Below, piece after piece: positions 31,179-43,048 of a stretch of 64,000 bases of DNA; position 1 is the stretch's first letter, and every line of letters starts with the position of its first letter. Origin of the DNA: Gongronella butleri. Its lineage: Eukaryota; Mucoromycota; Mucoromycetes; Mucorales; Cunninghamellaceae. The notes beneath the pieces were generated by a model. The model had not been told where the DNA came from. It searched no databases and saw only the letters and a program-made list of their open reading frames with translations. The position numbers were made by a program, and so were the translations under genes. The stretch is taken from NCBI GenBank assembly GCA_025201375.1, contig JAIWZP010000022.1, forward strand, positions 248,001 through 312,000. Reading direction: 5' to 3'.

Positions 31179-33417
31179 TTACATAGTGGTATCGATGCAT
31201 TGGTCGTCCCAATGCTGCCATAAAGACTTTTGGATGGTCTTGTCTTCCTTTAGCACCGAAGCATTAGTAAAGAGCACAATTTCAACATCGTCGCCCACGA
31301 GGTCGCGCGCTTTGCGTAACCTTTCGGCCATCTTTTCGCAAAGCTCTTCAGCATCGGGTTCAGCTTCGGTCTCGGGTTCCGAGGTTAATAAAGAATTGAT
31401 TGTTGGGGACAATGGCGTGGTCGTGGACGAGGACGAGGACGAAAACGAGGAGCTGATGGAATTGGCGAGAGCAGGCACACTGCCGTCGTCGCCGTCGTCA
31501 TTGCCAAAGGGCAGAGATCCGCGGCGCTTTGGCAAAAACGACGACAGACTATTGGCGCGCAGCAAATCCGAGGCAAAGCTGGGTTTCTTTTGTTGGTTTT
31601 GCTGCTTTTGCCGCCTGTATGGAGTGGTGACGTCGTGGATAAAGATCTTTAGGATCTTGCCGGGATTCTCCATGGCAATCTTGGTGTAGATTTCAAGATC
31701 AATCTCGCCCGAATCGCCAACGAGGATGAATTGCCGGCGCGGAAAGTCCGCCATGATGGACAGGATCGCGTCGCGCTTGGCACGACCCGGGATCTCGACG
31801 AGGCGCGACAACAGGCTGCCGTCCAGACGCAGGTGCATGCTGCCAGGGGGGAAATGGTTGCTTTTCAAAAAGTCATTGAGGGCAGATACCAATTGAAATG
31901 GACTGTTGGACACATAGTGGAACGACGCGCCTTCTGTGTACTACATCACCAAGGGCAACAAAGAAAAAAAAAGCATGAGCGACGCATGATTTTTGCATTT
32001 TTTTTGTGATTTTAGAGTTTTTTTTTTCGTTTTTTTTGTTGTTGTTGTTGTTGTTGTTGTGGTTTTTACCCAGCTAGCATAGGCGTCGGCCATGCCATGG
32101 ATGGATGTGCTTGGTTTAAAAAAGGTGTTTGCGAGGACGGTGCGTGCGCCATGGAGGATTTGCGTGTGTTTGATGGTGTCGTCAATGTCGGAGATGACGG
32201 AGATGCCTGTTTCCTCAACAAGATTGACCGTGGTGTTGCCACCCGTGAATGTCTTTTTCTGCGTGTGTGTTGCGCGCATGGCAAGAAGACGCGCGTCGCA
32301 GCAGTCCTGCTGGCGGGCCCACTCGAGGACTTTGGCGTGTGGCAGTGGCAATGTGCCCAAAAAGAAGCCGGATGCCTCTGTTTTGAAGAGCGACGTGTCG
32401 TCTGCGGGGATTGAACCGCCGGACATTGTCTTGCGCAGTGTAGCGTACGACGCGGGTGTGCCAATGGTCGTGGACGGACTGGTGCTGCACGTGTTTGGGC
32501 TGCTGATGGACATGGACGCCGTCGTGGATGCCGGCGAATCAATATAATAATCGACGGGCGGCAGATGATCCTGAAGAAAATGGTTGTTGTTGTTGTCCTC
32601 GCGATCCCCCTGATACGACTCATCTTCAATGGACAATGACGACAGAGATGAGATGGTGGAATGCGTGCTGCGTCGGCCGGATAGCACGCTCGATAAGGGA
32701 TTGGCGGGCCGCAATGGCGTGTCGATCATCATCGACGCCGAGTGGTGAGAAAAAAAGTCATCGTAGCCCCCCTTTAGAATTGGCACGTTAGAAAACGAGT
32801 CGGTGGGAGTGGACACCAGGTCGTCGTCCGACGTCGACAAACACGGCACCATCGTCGTCCCCGTGGCTTGCACCTTGAACACCTTGTTGCGCTTATTTGT
32901 GGCCATAAAATATTTGAACCGCTCCTCAAAAAGCGCTTGGTCAGATGATGCTTGGCCAATGACGCTCTTGGTCAGTCCTAAAGGATAAATAAAAACCGTG
33001 TTTGTTTTTATCACACAGTGTAACCCAAAGAAAAAAAAGCACCTTGAACTTACCAGTCATCAATTTTTGTTTGGTTTTCGACGGTGTGTGTGAAACGGCC
33101 CAGCCTCTGACTCGGATAATCCACTCGGAAGGCGCTGATCACAAAAAAAAAAAAATTGAAAAAATCATGGGTAAGCCCATTGCAAGCCAAGACCACAGGG
33201 ACCAAATTTCGCTCTTTTTTTTGTTTTTTTTTGTTGGCTTTCCAGGCCTGTCTGTACCTTGGGGATTTCGGTAGGCGTACGTCGGGAAAAGGACGCATTC
33301 GCGGCGGGATTTGGGGCTGGGATCTGCCGCGTCGGTCATTGTCGTTTTGGACGATGGGTAGCTGCTGATCTGCGACATGTTGAACTCATCGTTCACGTAC
33401 AAGGCTGCTGTTGCCAT
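31179..33417 (-). CDS. APP1: Phosphatidate phosphatase App1-like
   Basis: Four exons on the minus strand: 33417-33258, 33134-33054, 32977-32070 and 31940-31179; 636 residues. The N-terminal conserved part is rebuilt by splicing: VLFPTYAYRNPQ, then APSEWIIRVRGWAVS, then GLTKSVIG. The haloacid-dehalogenase-type catalytic motif DIDDT lies at about residues 344-348 (ISVISDIDDTIK). Later motifs are FHYVSNSPFQL, GSMHLRLDGS and RRQFILVGDSGEIDLEIY. This order is characteristic of yeast App1, a Mg2+-dependent enzyme that dephosphorylates phosphatidic acid and diacylglycerol pyrophosphate and is linked to actin patches and endocytosis. A Ser-rich insert of about 170 residues separates the N-terminal domain from the catalytic motif. 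The stop codon faces that of GPI1. Confidence 0.88.
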
Positions 33418-33939
33418 GACGAAGAGAATGCAAAAAAAAAAAAGATGGAAAGAAAAGAGAGAAAAGGAAATGATGTGATTTTTTGTGTACCACACTTGCA
33501 TGCCCCCCTTTTTTTAAACAAAAAAAGGATCTTCGGGCTTGCTGGGGTCCAAAAAGGAGGGGTTCTCCACCCCTTGGATGGATGCTGAGGCCCTTCTTTG
33601 TCATCGGCTGTCCGATGATGTAATTCCATTTTCGCGCGCACTTTCTCGATGGAACGAGGGTATTTTTAAGCACAAATGCCGAAGCGCTGACCCGTCCGTC
33701 GGCGTCCGGCTCCCTCCCCCTTTCTTGTCCCTCCAATTCTCCCGTCCATCCCTTTTTCGTTGCGCCCAGAAAAAGCAATAAAGGAGGACAGGTGGCCTTG
33801 CTCCGGATCACACAAGCGACACAAATGCGCACAATCAGCGCAAATGGGGTGAACATGGACATGGCAAAAATAAAGACCCTTGCATCTTTTATTTCTCCTT
33901 GATCGCGTGGGTGCACGCGCGGCGCGAAGCGTTGCGCAA
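33418..33939. other. Intergenic between APP1 and the coiled-coil gene
   Basis: About 520 bases. The frames are open for short distances, but no motor domain or other family is visible. The APP1 leader is on the left. Confidence 0.5.
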
Positions 33940-35375
33940 CTACCCTTGCTGCTGCAATTCCTTGATCATGGCTTCCAGGGCATGCCTGTTGGCCTGCACC
34001 TCCTTGAGTTTGGCCTCGGCTCGTTCGGTGGCGGGCGCCTCCTTGTCCAGAATCGCCTGCTGCTGAGCAATGGCGCGCTCGCGCTCTTGCAGTGTACCTC
34101 CGAAGCGCTATTCGAAAAAAGGGGGGCGCGTCAGTTCTCATCGCGTCAATTGGTGGTCAATGGTTCCAATGTTTTTCGGTGCTCTTGTTGGGTCAACGAA
34201 AACATGGGTTGGGGGAATGAACAAAATAAAAAAAATAAAAAAAAACACACGCACCTGCAGCTTCAGATCCATGGCTTGGATCTCGTGGTCCATCGATTCC
34301 ATTTCCTTACGCACTTGGTCCATTTTCGCCTAAGACAAATGGAGGGGCGACTGTTTAGCCCTTTTTTTGCGCCCTTGTTTTTGATTGGTTTACCTCCAAT
34401 TGCTGATGTTCCTGCATCACTTGGCTGGCACGCTTGTCAGCATCGGCCCATTTGCGCTGGCAATCTTGTAATTCGAGCTCAATTGTCGTCACTCGTCGCT
34501 TGTAGATGAGATGCTTGTCTTCTAACTCTTGATAATGGATCCGCTGCTGGGCGTTCATGTTTTCTATTTCTTGCTCATGCTCCTTGTCCATCCGCTAAAT
34601 AAAGAGTCAGGGCGTGATCGGCTGCAGCTTTGGTTTTTTTTTTTTTTTTTTTGGTATCCATTTGAGTTTTACCTGCATCTCGGCCTTGAGAGCCACTGCC
34701 TGCTGGATCGCATCCTTGCGCTCTGATTCCTTGTCGTCCTTTAGCACTTGGAGCTCGTCGCGAAACTTGTACAGACCATGCAGCTTCTCGTTGCTCGTCG
34801 CCAGCAATTCCTCGAGATCACTGACCTTGCCCTGGCCAACAAAACAAAGATGCAGATCATGAGCAATGGCTCATTGTGCCCTTTTTTTTTTGGGCTTGCA
34901 GCCCCCCTTTTCTTACCCGCATGTCCCAGGATGGCCGCTTTTTGAGCGATTCGATGGTTGTCATGGATTTGCGCTTTTTGCTGCCATTGGCACCACCCGT
35001 GGTGGTCGCGTGCCCTGGCTTGGCAGCGGTCATGGACGCCGATTTGCTCAGCGGACGGCTTGTTGCTGCTGGCTTGGCGGTGGCGCCCTGCTGCTTGGAC
35101 ACAGGCTTTGCCAGTGGCCGGCTGGGCTTTGTGCGCAGTGTGCTAAGCGTGGCGTCGCTGCTGGTCGTACGGCTTGGTCGTGGTAACGATGGCGGCCGTG
35201 TCAAGGATGGACGCCCGCCGCTCGCCGCAGACGGCATCTGATCACTAACTTTGCGCTGCTGCTGTTGCGACTGGATCGAGTTTTGCCGTGCCAGCGACGC
35301 CCGTGTCGGCCGCACACTCGAGGCAGACCGCTTGGGCCGCGTGATGGGTATCGTGTTGGTCGTGCGCTGGCTCAT
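33940..35375 (-). CDS. Coiled-coil protein resembling the tail and stalk of a kinesin-14, without motor
   Basis: Five exons on the minus strand: 35375-34917, 34831-34673, 34594-34394, 34329-34255 and 34107-33940; 353 residues. The first 150 are basic and rich in Ser, Pro, Arg and Lys (RPKRSASSVRPTRASLAR, TKPSRPLAKP), like a microtubule-binding tail. They end in KKRPSWDMRGKVSDLEELL, similar to the start of the stalk in Kar3/KlpA-type kinesins. Residues 155-353 form a continuous coiled coil (EEL, KYKF, MDKEHEQEIENM, ERERAIAQQQAI). The protein stops at KELQQQG, about where a kinesin-14 neck would enter the motor. Only some 520 bases remain before APP1, too little for a motor domain. It may be a truncated kinesin or an independent coiled-coil protein; a further splice at CAAG|GTAGTT cannot be excluded. 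Confidence 0.6.
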
Positions 35376-35729
35376 ATTAGGTGGAAAACGAGTGAAAAAT
35401 AAAAATGGGCGGATATAAACAAGGAGAAAAAAAAGAGACACGAGCCCGCATGCAGGCGGAGGCACGTCGCGCTTTTTTTTTTTTTTCTTACTGGCAAATT
35501 GAATCTCCGCGCGGTAGGCTGCTGCTCTTGGGTCGGCTGGTCCACAAAAAAAAAAGTGTGCAAGCGCTCAAATGTGCCTTCCAAACAAAACCGTCTTCAA
35601 GATCACCATTTTCACAACAAATATGAATGGTGCTCCCGAGAAACCACGAAAAGGGTCAAAAATAAGGGAGGGCTATTATCAGGTCGATGGCAAGCAATGC
35701 GCAATTTCTTATTCTTACAGTGGATTGGG
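35376..35729. other. Intergenic, leader of the coiled-coil gene
   Basis: T- and A-runs and no supported ORF. It leads into the truncated family A copy. Confidence 0.45.
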
Positions 35730-35880
35730 CGACTGGTACGGGAAGAATGCGCCCATCGAGCCGTGCTGGCACGTCCAGAAGCAAGAGACGCTCCAGATGC
35801 ATTATTTCATTACAAACAGGCGCGTGTAACTCAACGCTTAACGCAGGTTTTCGGCTCATCGTAAAAATGCCTGATACTGT
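35730..35880 (+). repeat. Dispersed ACGCGT-rich repeat, family A, copy 3 (truncated)
   Basis: It matches the core of family A: GAAGAATGCGCCCATCGAGC, then CACGTCCAGAAGC and AACAGGCGCGTGTAACTCAA, then the weak TAACGCAGGTTTTCGGCTC. It ends at about 35880 near GATACTGTATGAT. The short ORF across it also reads through copy 1 sequences poorly, so it is not coding. Confidence 0.55.
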
Positions 35881-36079
35881 ATGATTTTTGAAACTCGACA
35901 TGCGCCATTGATTGCATTTAGCTCCGTTGCCATTTGGATGGGTGTGTGATACAGTATCCGCCTCTCTCTTTTCAGAACAAAAAGTAAAGATCATCAGGGG
36001 TAGATTAGGCCGTTGACGACGATAAAATCGACATCCTCCCATGAATCCATAATTTCAGTCTTGGCGCGCCAAATTGTTA

Positions 36080-37345
36080 TGCCATCAGGCTGAAACTTGC
36101 GCGAGCGGTAACCGGGAAGAAACGCGTTTGAATATCATTTTGGCTCGCTCTTCCTCGCGAAACAGATGCGCAAAAGCGCAATGATCCAACAAATCTCGAC
36201 ATTTTCGCAAATCCAGCCTTGCTTGTCAAATTATACTTCGATCGCCATGAAATCTGTACTGTTCGAATGATCAAGCTCATGCGTCGTTTCCGGAATGTTT
36301 ATACGCCCGGTGGATGATATTTGTATGCTTGCAAAACTCGGTCAAACATTTGATTTGTTTTCAATCTCTATTTACTAGGCAGCAGATAGGACAAACCACA
36401 ATACTTTTAACATGTCGAAAGCACCTGTTGAATATTTACCAAATGAGACCAGTTTCATCGATGGATGGCTAAAACTCGCAGAGAAAATACACTTTTTCAT
36501 CAAAATCTTTGATCGCGATCTGCTCGACAACGGTCTAGTCAACCCCTCGATTTTTATTGCAGTTTTACTAATATGTAAACAGAGAACAAAGCATCTAATG
36601 GGATGACTTGCAGTGCGCTAGCTTGGGTTTGAACTTTTGCATCGGTCATTTCACCAGCCTGCAGCCCACCACTCAGCGCATACTGTAAAAATGTGCAAAG
36701 CTGCAAACTAAAAAAATAAAAAATACGCAAAAAAAATTTCCATGCAATTTACGCTCCTTAATTTGGAAGTCTCAAACCTTGATTTTTCGCAAAAAAATCT
36801 TGATCAAAGTAGGCACTTTTTCTCTGTCGATCGCCGTTCATGCGTCACTCTTTGGGCTTTTTTCTTACGCTGGCGCGACCTGTCTGAAGCTGTGATTTTG
36901 TCAACCAATAGCAAATCGTCGGAGTTACCTGTTTGGGATGCATTGATCACTCGGAGTTCGAAATTTCCCAAATTTGGCATTTTCTGAGTTCGAAATGTGT
37001 GACCCTGAGTGACACCTGAATTTTTCAAAAGTGGTCGTAGCGCTCTGGCGGTTTAAGTTTTTTTGTTGCAAATTTTGCGCTGATTGCGATGCAGCTATTT
37101 TTGAACGGGCTCGATCAAGCAGGTAGCGAGATGAATGCAAAATAATGTAAATTCAAGGTTTTTGGAATTTGCAGGCCCAAAAAAAATCGGACGGCGCCGT
37201 CGCGAGCACTGGGCTGTGGTTCGTGCCGTGACGCGATTTTCATCGGCGGACAGCTAGGCTGTAAAAAAATTTCTGGAGGCACAGCAGGCTGGCAAAATCT
37301 GCAAAACACGCTTTTTCGTTTTCCAAAGGCAAATGTGCGCTTTTT
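36080..37345 (+). repeat. Dispersed repeat family B, copy 2 (most complete)
   Basis: About 1.27 kb. It shares long collinear stretches with about 58500-59560: GATGGCTAAAACTCGCAGAG, CTTTTTCATCAAAATCTTTG, CTCGACAACGGTCT, CAAAGCATCTAATGG, GATCGCCGTTCA, GGATGCATTGATCACTCGGA and CAAAAGTGGTCGTAGCGCT. Its right third matches 10141-10200 plus 11262-11490. There is no long ORF and no clear terminal repeat, so it is a decayed element of unknown class. Confidence 0.7.
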
Positions 37346-38638
37346 TTGCGCAGCGCGCTGCTTCAGATATTGAAGACGTGGTAGTGACGCTGCTCGTTGG
37401 CTCCCGGTCTCCCGCCATCGTGCATAAGGAAAGCACGAAGAATGCAAAAAACACAAAAAAAAACCAAAAAAATGTTTCTTTATACCGTAGATAATCATTA
37501 CAGTATTTTAAGCACCATCCACCATGTGATTACAACAGGCAAATAAATTTGAAAGAGAAAATGATGTCAAGAGTATCATACGAATGTACGATGGTGCAAT
37601 GCCGTGGTGCATTGCTTACAGTAGCAGGAAGGGAATGCAAATCGCAAAAAAATGTCAATCGAATCTTGCGCTTTCTTCAAATCTTCACCAACATCTTCTT
37701 TAAATCACCTTACTGTAATATTGCACGGTAGGCCGAAATATTGCACACTGAGTTGAGTTCATTACACCACGCTTGCTCTCCGGTCTCTGGAAGAGCAATC
37801 ATCCGCGAAAAGGGAGTGCAATGTGCAAAAAATCGTGATTCTCGGTTCTTTCTCGGGTGCACCGTCTTTGTTTTCGATGCTGGAGCACGTGGTGAAGTTG
37901 TACCTGGTACCCTGCTCCATGTAATGGGCCATCCGGAAACCGGTACACTGCAGTGAACGTCAGGAAAAACGTCATTTTCAAAAATTTACGCCTTTCCACC
38001 GGTCAGCATTTTGTTTCACAACGTCCTAGCACGTTGCTCATGTTGCTAGTTTGTTGGTGAACGGATTGGGTGCCTCGCCATATCATGATTTATGATACAG
38101 TTTCAGGCAAGGTGCTATTGTATGGTGCATTCGTTCAGTTGCTGAAAAAGATTTGCCCTCGTTCGCGGACAAGCACAATTAGTTCAAAAAAATACGAAAG
38201 AAAGCAAGAATGGCACACTCATTTTGATCCACACTCCGATTTGACAGGCACTTTTTTTCATTCCATTTTTGTTCCACGTGAGATCGGTCATGACTTTTTA
38301 TCCCCAATCGACGACCAAGCATGCAATTTTTGCAGAAAAGCAAAGAGCACGACAAGTGAAGGGTCGATCGGACTATACTTTGCTCTGGCGAGCGTACAAT
38401 CCCCTTTACGTGTGGATGTTTTCATGCAAAGGGGAAATTAAAAACTGGCGTAAAGAAAAAAAAGAAAAAAAGAAAAAAAGGTGAATGCGCCATTTTTGCC
38501 GGGGTGCCGTGGTTGCCGGGTTTGAGAAAACTTGTGGGTCAGCTCAATTGTGCACAAAATTGTGTGGGGAAGTGCCGCCCAGCTTTTTTTTTTGTGTTGC
38601 CTGCGGCTCTTTTCTCCCCTTTTTCTTTCATTTTCCCA
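37346..38638. other. Intergenic, no gene seen
   Basis: AT-rich with several short inverted motifs, for example TATCATGATTTATGATA near 38081 and TTACAGTAGC near 37616. A C/T leader before 38639 belongs to the next gene. No gene is supported. Confidence 0.45.
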
Positions 38639-39185
38639 ATGTCTTCGTCGTCCAAGGCCATTGCCAATCACAACTATTCGAAGCGCACGATCCCTGAGGG
38701 GGGATTCCGCACGTTTGATGCGTTTTACCCTTATTACCTCTCGGAGCATTGCCATCGCACCAATCGTCGTCTCCATTTAATCGGTAAAGCATGAATTAGA
38801 TGGCCATTCGAGAGGTGCAAATGCTCATTGTTTGTTGCCAGGCACAACCATCTCGATATTTTTGTTCCTGACGGCGATCCTGAAGCAGAGATACAAGCTG
38901 ATCCCCTATGGCATCATCCAGGGTACAAAAAAAAAAAAAGATGCAGGGGGCAAAGCGAACGCATTGACACTCACACGTTCATTTTAGGCTACGCGTGGGC
39001 GTGGATTGGCCACTTTTTCTTTGAAAAAAAGTAAGGAGCCGTGCATATTGTCGCGTGCGACGCGTGTTTTCTCACCCCCTTCCCTGTTTTATAGCAAGCC
39101 TGCGACGTTCAAATACCCATTGTTCTCGCTGCGCGGCGATTTCAAGATGTGGCTGGAAGTTGTCACGGGACAGCGTGCCTTTTAA
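38639..39185 (+). CDS. DUF962 (Mpo1-like) small membrane protein
   Basis: Four exons: 38639-38783, 38842-38922, 38988-39030 and 39095-39185; 119 residues. Conserved blocks are FDAFYPYYLSEHCHRTNRRL, HLIGTTIS in the first membrane segment, YAWAWIGHFFFEKNKPATFK and YPLFSLRGDFKMW. This matches the short DUF962 family, whose yeast relative Mpo1 is an ER dioxygenase that removes one carbon from 2-hydroxy fatty acids using Fe2+. Conserved histidines are present (SEHCHRTNR, LHLIG, WIGHFF). Whether this short subgroup has the same activity is not known to me. The next ATG lies only 142 bases after its stop. Confidence 0.85.
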
Positions 39186-39259
39186 ATGGCATGTGCCTCG
39201 TTTTTATTCTTTTTTTTTTTTTTTTTACTCTCTCTCTTTTTCTTTCTTTCTCTGTTTGC

Positions 39260-39265
39260 AATAAA
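39260..39265 (+). terminator. Poly(A) signal AATAAA of the DUF962 gene
   Basis: AATAAA lies 74 bases after the stop, inside the C/T-rich stretch that also serves as leader of the PXA gene. The two transcription units are very tightly packed. Confidence 0.4.
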
Positions 39266-39327
39266 ACTCGCCTTTTCTTTTGTTTTTTTCGCGTGTGTCA
39301 ACGACGACCAGTTCCTTTTTCCTCTTC

Positions 39328-41057
39328 ATGGCGCCATTGACGACGACGGCAACAATGACAACGACGGCAAACGCGGGACGGCCGCTCCATCTTCGTCTTT
39401 TGTTTCCTCATTTGCAGTCTTTGCCCAAGACCGACCCGCAGCGGAATGCGACGCCCGTGCTGACACAGTCGCCAGCCATTGATCAGGAGCTGTTTATGTA
39501 CATTGCATTTGTGATGCGCGATTTCATCCATCCGTGGTACCATCTTGTATCGCAAGACGAGGATTTGACGGCGGCGATTGTGGGCATTCTGACGGGCGCC
39601 GTGCAGCGGCTAGAGCAGCGGATTGAAAAAGTGGATTGGACCGAGGTGTTGCTTGTGTGCGTGCCCAAGCTACTAACTATCCATTGGCGCGACTATCGAC
39701 AGGCGCGCAAAAGGCTCAACATGAGTCATGCCAGCGGTGCCAGCACGCTCGACGCCCTATTCCACGGCATGCAGCCCCACATTGCGCTCCAACAACAAGG
39801 CGGCCAAAATGACGAAAAGGATTACCGCCGCCAGCTTGCCGACGCCATCCTCCCGTTTGTCCTCGACCCCGACGACAAGGACAATCCCGCATTGCGTTCA
39901 CTCATCCGCGAAATCCTCGCCAACATTGTCATTTTCAATCTCACAGAAACACTCACCGACCCTTATACCATCTACATGATCATCTGCAAGGTAACAAAAT
40001 GGGCAAAAAAAGGGAGTGACGGCATGGTCATGGGCTCATTTGTTCCTTTTTTTCCTGTTTTTGCAGCTTTTATCGAATTACATTCCGCTTCTCAATGAAA
40101 TGGAGACACAGGGGCAATTTGCGGGAACGTATTTTAGCGATTTGACGCACGAGCCAGCCGAACCTGTGGCGAAAAAAAAGGACGGAGGCGGCGACGACGA
40201 TGAAGATCCTGGTCTGTTTGCTAAATTGCGGCGTCTGCAGGCGCAGCAGCAGCAACAGCGGCAGCAGCAGGGTGTGGACGATCCGTACGATCGCCTGACG
40301 ACGTGGGCAAAAACGACTACGACAACGACGTATCAATTATTCTCTTTTGGCTACATTGCGCTGCAGGTGCTCTTGTCGCCCTTGCGCACGCTCTACTACG
40401 CGTGGCACGCGTTTTTCACGCAGTCGCAGGAGCAATACCACCGCGTCAACCAGCACAAGAAGCGCACACGCCATGTGCGCCTGATTGAACCCGTCACACA
40501 GCTATTGCGCGTCGTCATGGCCGTCGACGACAGGCCCATTGTCCTTTGGGGGTGGCAAATGATGGCCATGTTTGTCTGGCCCATCTTGCGCGTCTTTGGC
40601 GGCGGATTGCTCGTCGATAAGTAAGCGCTCGCGTTTGTCTCAATGGCACAGAATGCATTTGCTCACCATTTCCCTCACTTTTTTCCTTCCCTCCCTTAGA
40701 TTTCTGGAACAGACGATCTTGCACGTTCTCAGTGAGCCATTTCTTGTGTTTTACCTGCGGCTGGGACGCGACTTGCTATGGCCAAATGGCGTATTGGTTC
40801 GTCGTGGCGTGCCACCGACGCCGCTGCAGCGCGAACAAATGCGAATTCGCGCGGAAAGGCTGCTTGTGCTTGCGCTACCCAAGCCCATGGCGCACGCAGT
40901 CTTTGGCACAGACGAGGTGAATCGATTGCAGTCGCACATTCACGAGGCACTCGCACCATTGCAGCATAAATACATCAACAAACACCTCATGTACTTGCTG
41001 ATCGATCTTGTCTTGGGCAAAGTCTTTCCCGAGCTCATCGCGTCCCCTGGCAGTTGA
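39328..41057 (+). CDS. PXA-domain protein
   Basis: Three exons: 39328-39990, 40067-40620 and 40700-41057; 524 residues. The start is the ATG following the C/T-rich leader (CTTCATGG). Residues about 45-230 form a PXA (PX-associated) domain: IDQELFMYIAFVMRDFIHPW, VDWTEVLLVCVPKLLTIHW, LRSLIREILANIVIF and PYTIYMIICKLLSNYIP. A glutamine- and acid-rich linker follows. The C-terminal third has hydrophobic stretches and ends KHLMYLLIDLVLGKVFPEL. PXA domains occur in sorting-nexin-type proteins of endosomes and the ER. No PX domain is visible here. The last exon exists again as a decayed copy at 45040-45391. Confidence 0.8.
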
Positions 41058-41759
41058 GTTTTATTGTACTTTTATTTATTCCCCCCTTCCAATTGATCCC
41101 ATCTGTATATCTATCCCTTTTTTCACTAATGATTCATGCTTCAATGCCATAAAATTCGTGGTCTCTCCGCCCGAGACTAGTATTGATGAGTGCAAATGTC
41201 TGGTGTCAAAGAGTATCCTCCTTGTTTTTTTGTGAGTGCATGTTTTTGTGAATTTGGCGCAATGAACTCTCTGGCCAAAAGCACTCAATACGATCCGCAC
41301 TAGTAAAAAAAAATCAATTCACCAAGAACATGAGAGGCCAAATTTTGAGCAGTGCTTTCAGTGCTCGCAAGCGACACCTAATCCAAATTTGACAGAAAAC
41401 CAATAGCGGTATCTCGAGACCCGATCAATTGGGAGCTTAATCATCAATTTCTCGCCATGGACCGCCAAGTTCACTGCCCACAAAGGAATTTACATTGCCA
41501 ACTGGTGGATTGAAGGTATATCGTTCGAATGAGCCCACTCTTAAAGTTTGGGGACAATGAGACGACGCACAATGACGATTTTCGAAAATAATGTATTTTA
41601 ATTCGTAAATAAATAAATAAATAAATAAATAATAAAATCGTCAAAAAAATTGGAGGTCACTTGGTATGTTTTATAGATAATACGAATCATTCAAAATTCG
41701 TGATCACACACCAATGTGGAGTACATTATCCACTCAACACTGCAACACGCATTTACCGC
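41058..41759. other. Intergenic, 3' flank of PXA gene, partly duplicated
   Basis: The first 190 bases align with 45392-45570, including GAGTTTTA and TGTACTTTTATTTAT, then TTCACTAATGATTCATGC and TGTCAAAGAGTATCCT. An AAAT microsatellite lies at 41604-41634. No gene seen. Confidence 0.6.
41604..41634 (+). repeat. AAAT microsatellite
   Basis: About seven perfect copies of AAAT (phase TAAA). Confidence 0.85.
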
Positions 41760-42553
41760 TTGGCTCAGCGCCCATCAGCTCGTACTTGCCGTCTCTTACA
41801 CCCACTTCCGCATTGTCCACGTTGGCGCCATGGTGCTCATCGTCGCCGTCGCGGCTTTCCGTCACAAAGTCATTTGCTCATCTTTTATTAGGCTGTTTTT
41901 CTCATTTGATGCGTCGATCTCGTCATCCGATGGCGCAGCACAAAGGTTAACGTGATGGCTATTGAGCCCGTGGCCCCCAATATTGTCCACATGGCCGTCG
42001 CCTCTCGGTCCCATTGGAATTCACCCCCAGCGCCTTTGTCTATTGCGGATTCCACTCCAGTCCCTTCAAAAACCTGATGTTCGCCCACCCGTTCTCCATC
42101 AGCCGCGTCGCCCCGCACGAAAACGACACGACACACCAGACAGTGGCGTTTTACTTCAAGGTGAACGGGCGGCACACGGCACGCCTGTACGAAATGGCTA
42201 AAGACAGCAAATCTGCGCAAATTGTGCATGTTGGACGCGTATTGGGCACCGACTCCTCTGCACCGCCATTTAATGCGTTCAATGTGATTGTGCTCGTTGC
42301 CCATGGCATTGGCATCACGCCGTGGCTCGCTGCACTGCAAGCATCTCGCCGAAAACACGCAAATCAGCTGCAGCAACGCGTGTACATCATCTGGTCGCTG
42401 CACGACCGCGTGGCTGTGCATGCCATGGTGCAGGACGCGGACCTGGACGCGCATTGGCAGGAGCACGTGACCAACCGCCGCCCGGAGGACGACGAAAACG
42501 GCGAAAACGACGAAGACAAGGCCGCCTATCTTGAATTGTGTGATATAAAGTAA
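41760..42553 (+). pseudogene. 5'-truncated, frameshifted ferric reductase copy
   Basis: It matches the intact reductase from about 47420 to 48185 at high identity, for example GGCTCAGCGCCCATC and CGCATTGTCCACGTTGGCGC. The heme domain is mostly missing. Two indels break the frame relative to the intact gene: a 2-base insertion near 41873 (CATTTGCTC against CATGCTC) and a 1-base loss near 42006. The rest stays open from 42014 to 42553 and keeps the FAD motif HPFSIS and the NADPH motif GIGITP. After 42530 it diverges and stops, missing the last 85 or so residues. It is the decayed partner of the gene at 46470. Confidence 0.85.
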
Positions 42554-43048
42554 CAATTGGGCAGCTGCGTTTTGGCTTTAATCTCTTCTTGCTAAGCTCC
42601 CAGGAATGCACTGAGATGAACTAACGAGATGCCCCTGCATGTAAAATTTGATTTGGAATCGAATGGTGTTACTTGCAAGCCGCGCTCGTTTAAAAACACT
42701 TGATAATTGCACTTTTACCGCCGCCAAAGGCCAAAATCGCGTAAATAAAGTGCGATTATCTCGAAATTTTATTAAGTTAACGGACACCCTGTGAGAACTT
42801 TATTCGATTCTAAATTAAATTTTACATCTGGTTACGTGAGCAGAATTACAAATTGAGCGATTTTTGAGGCACTTGCATTAGAACAAACCGCAAAGATGGG
42901 CCAAAATCGAATCAAAATCGCTAAGTGCTCAAAATTCAGCAATTTGACATGTACTTAAGACTTTACCACGTGATTTAGAATCATCAATTACCCCTAGAAC
43001 GTCTGTCAAAGCATCAAGAACGCAAAGCCAAATGGACTCAAAAGGCCA
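42554..43048. other. Intergenic, no gene seen
   Basis: AT-rich; no supported ORF and no repeat recognised. Confidence 0.45.

Noticed and set aside
33386..34141. 251-codon minus ORF between APP1 and the coiled-coil gene
   Set aside because: Overlaps the last exon in another frame and is low in complexity to the left; no kinesin motor or other domain.
41604..41634. AAAT run as an origin or AT-rich regulatory element
   Set aside because: A simple microsatellite; nothing around it supports a replication or promoter role.
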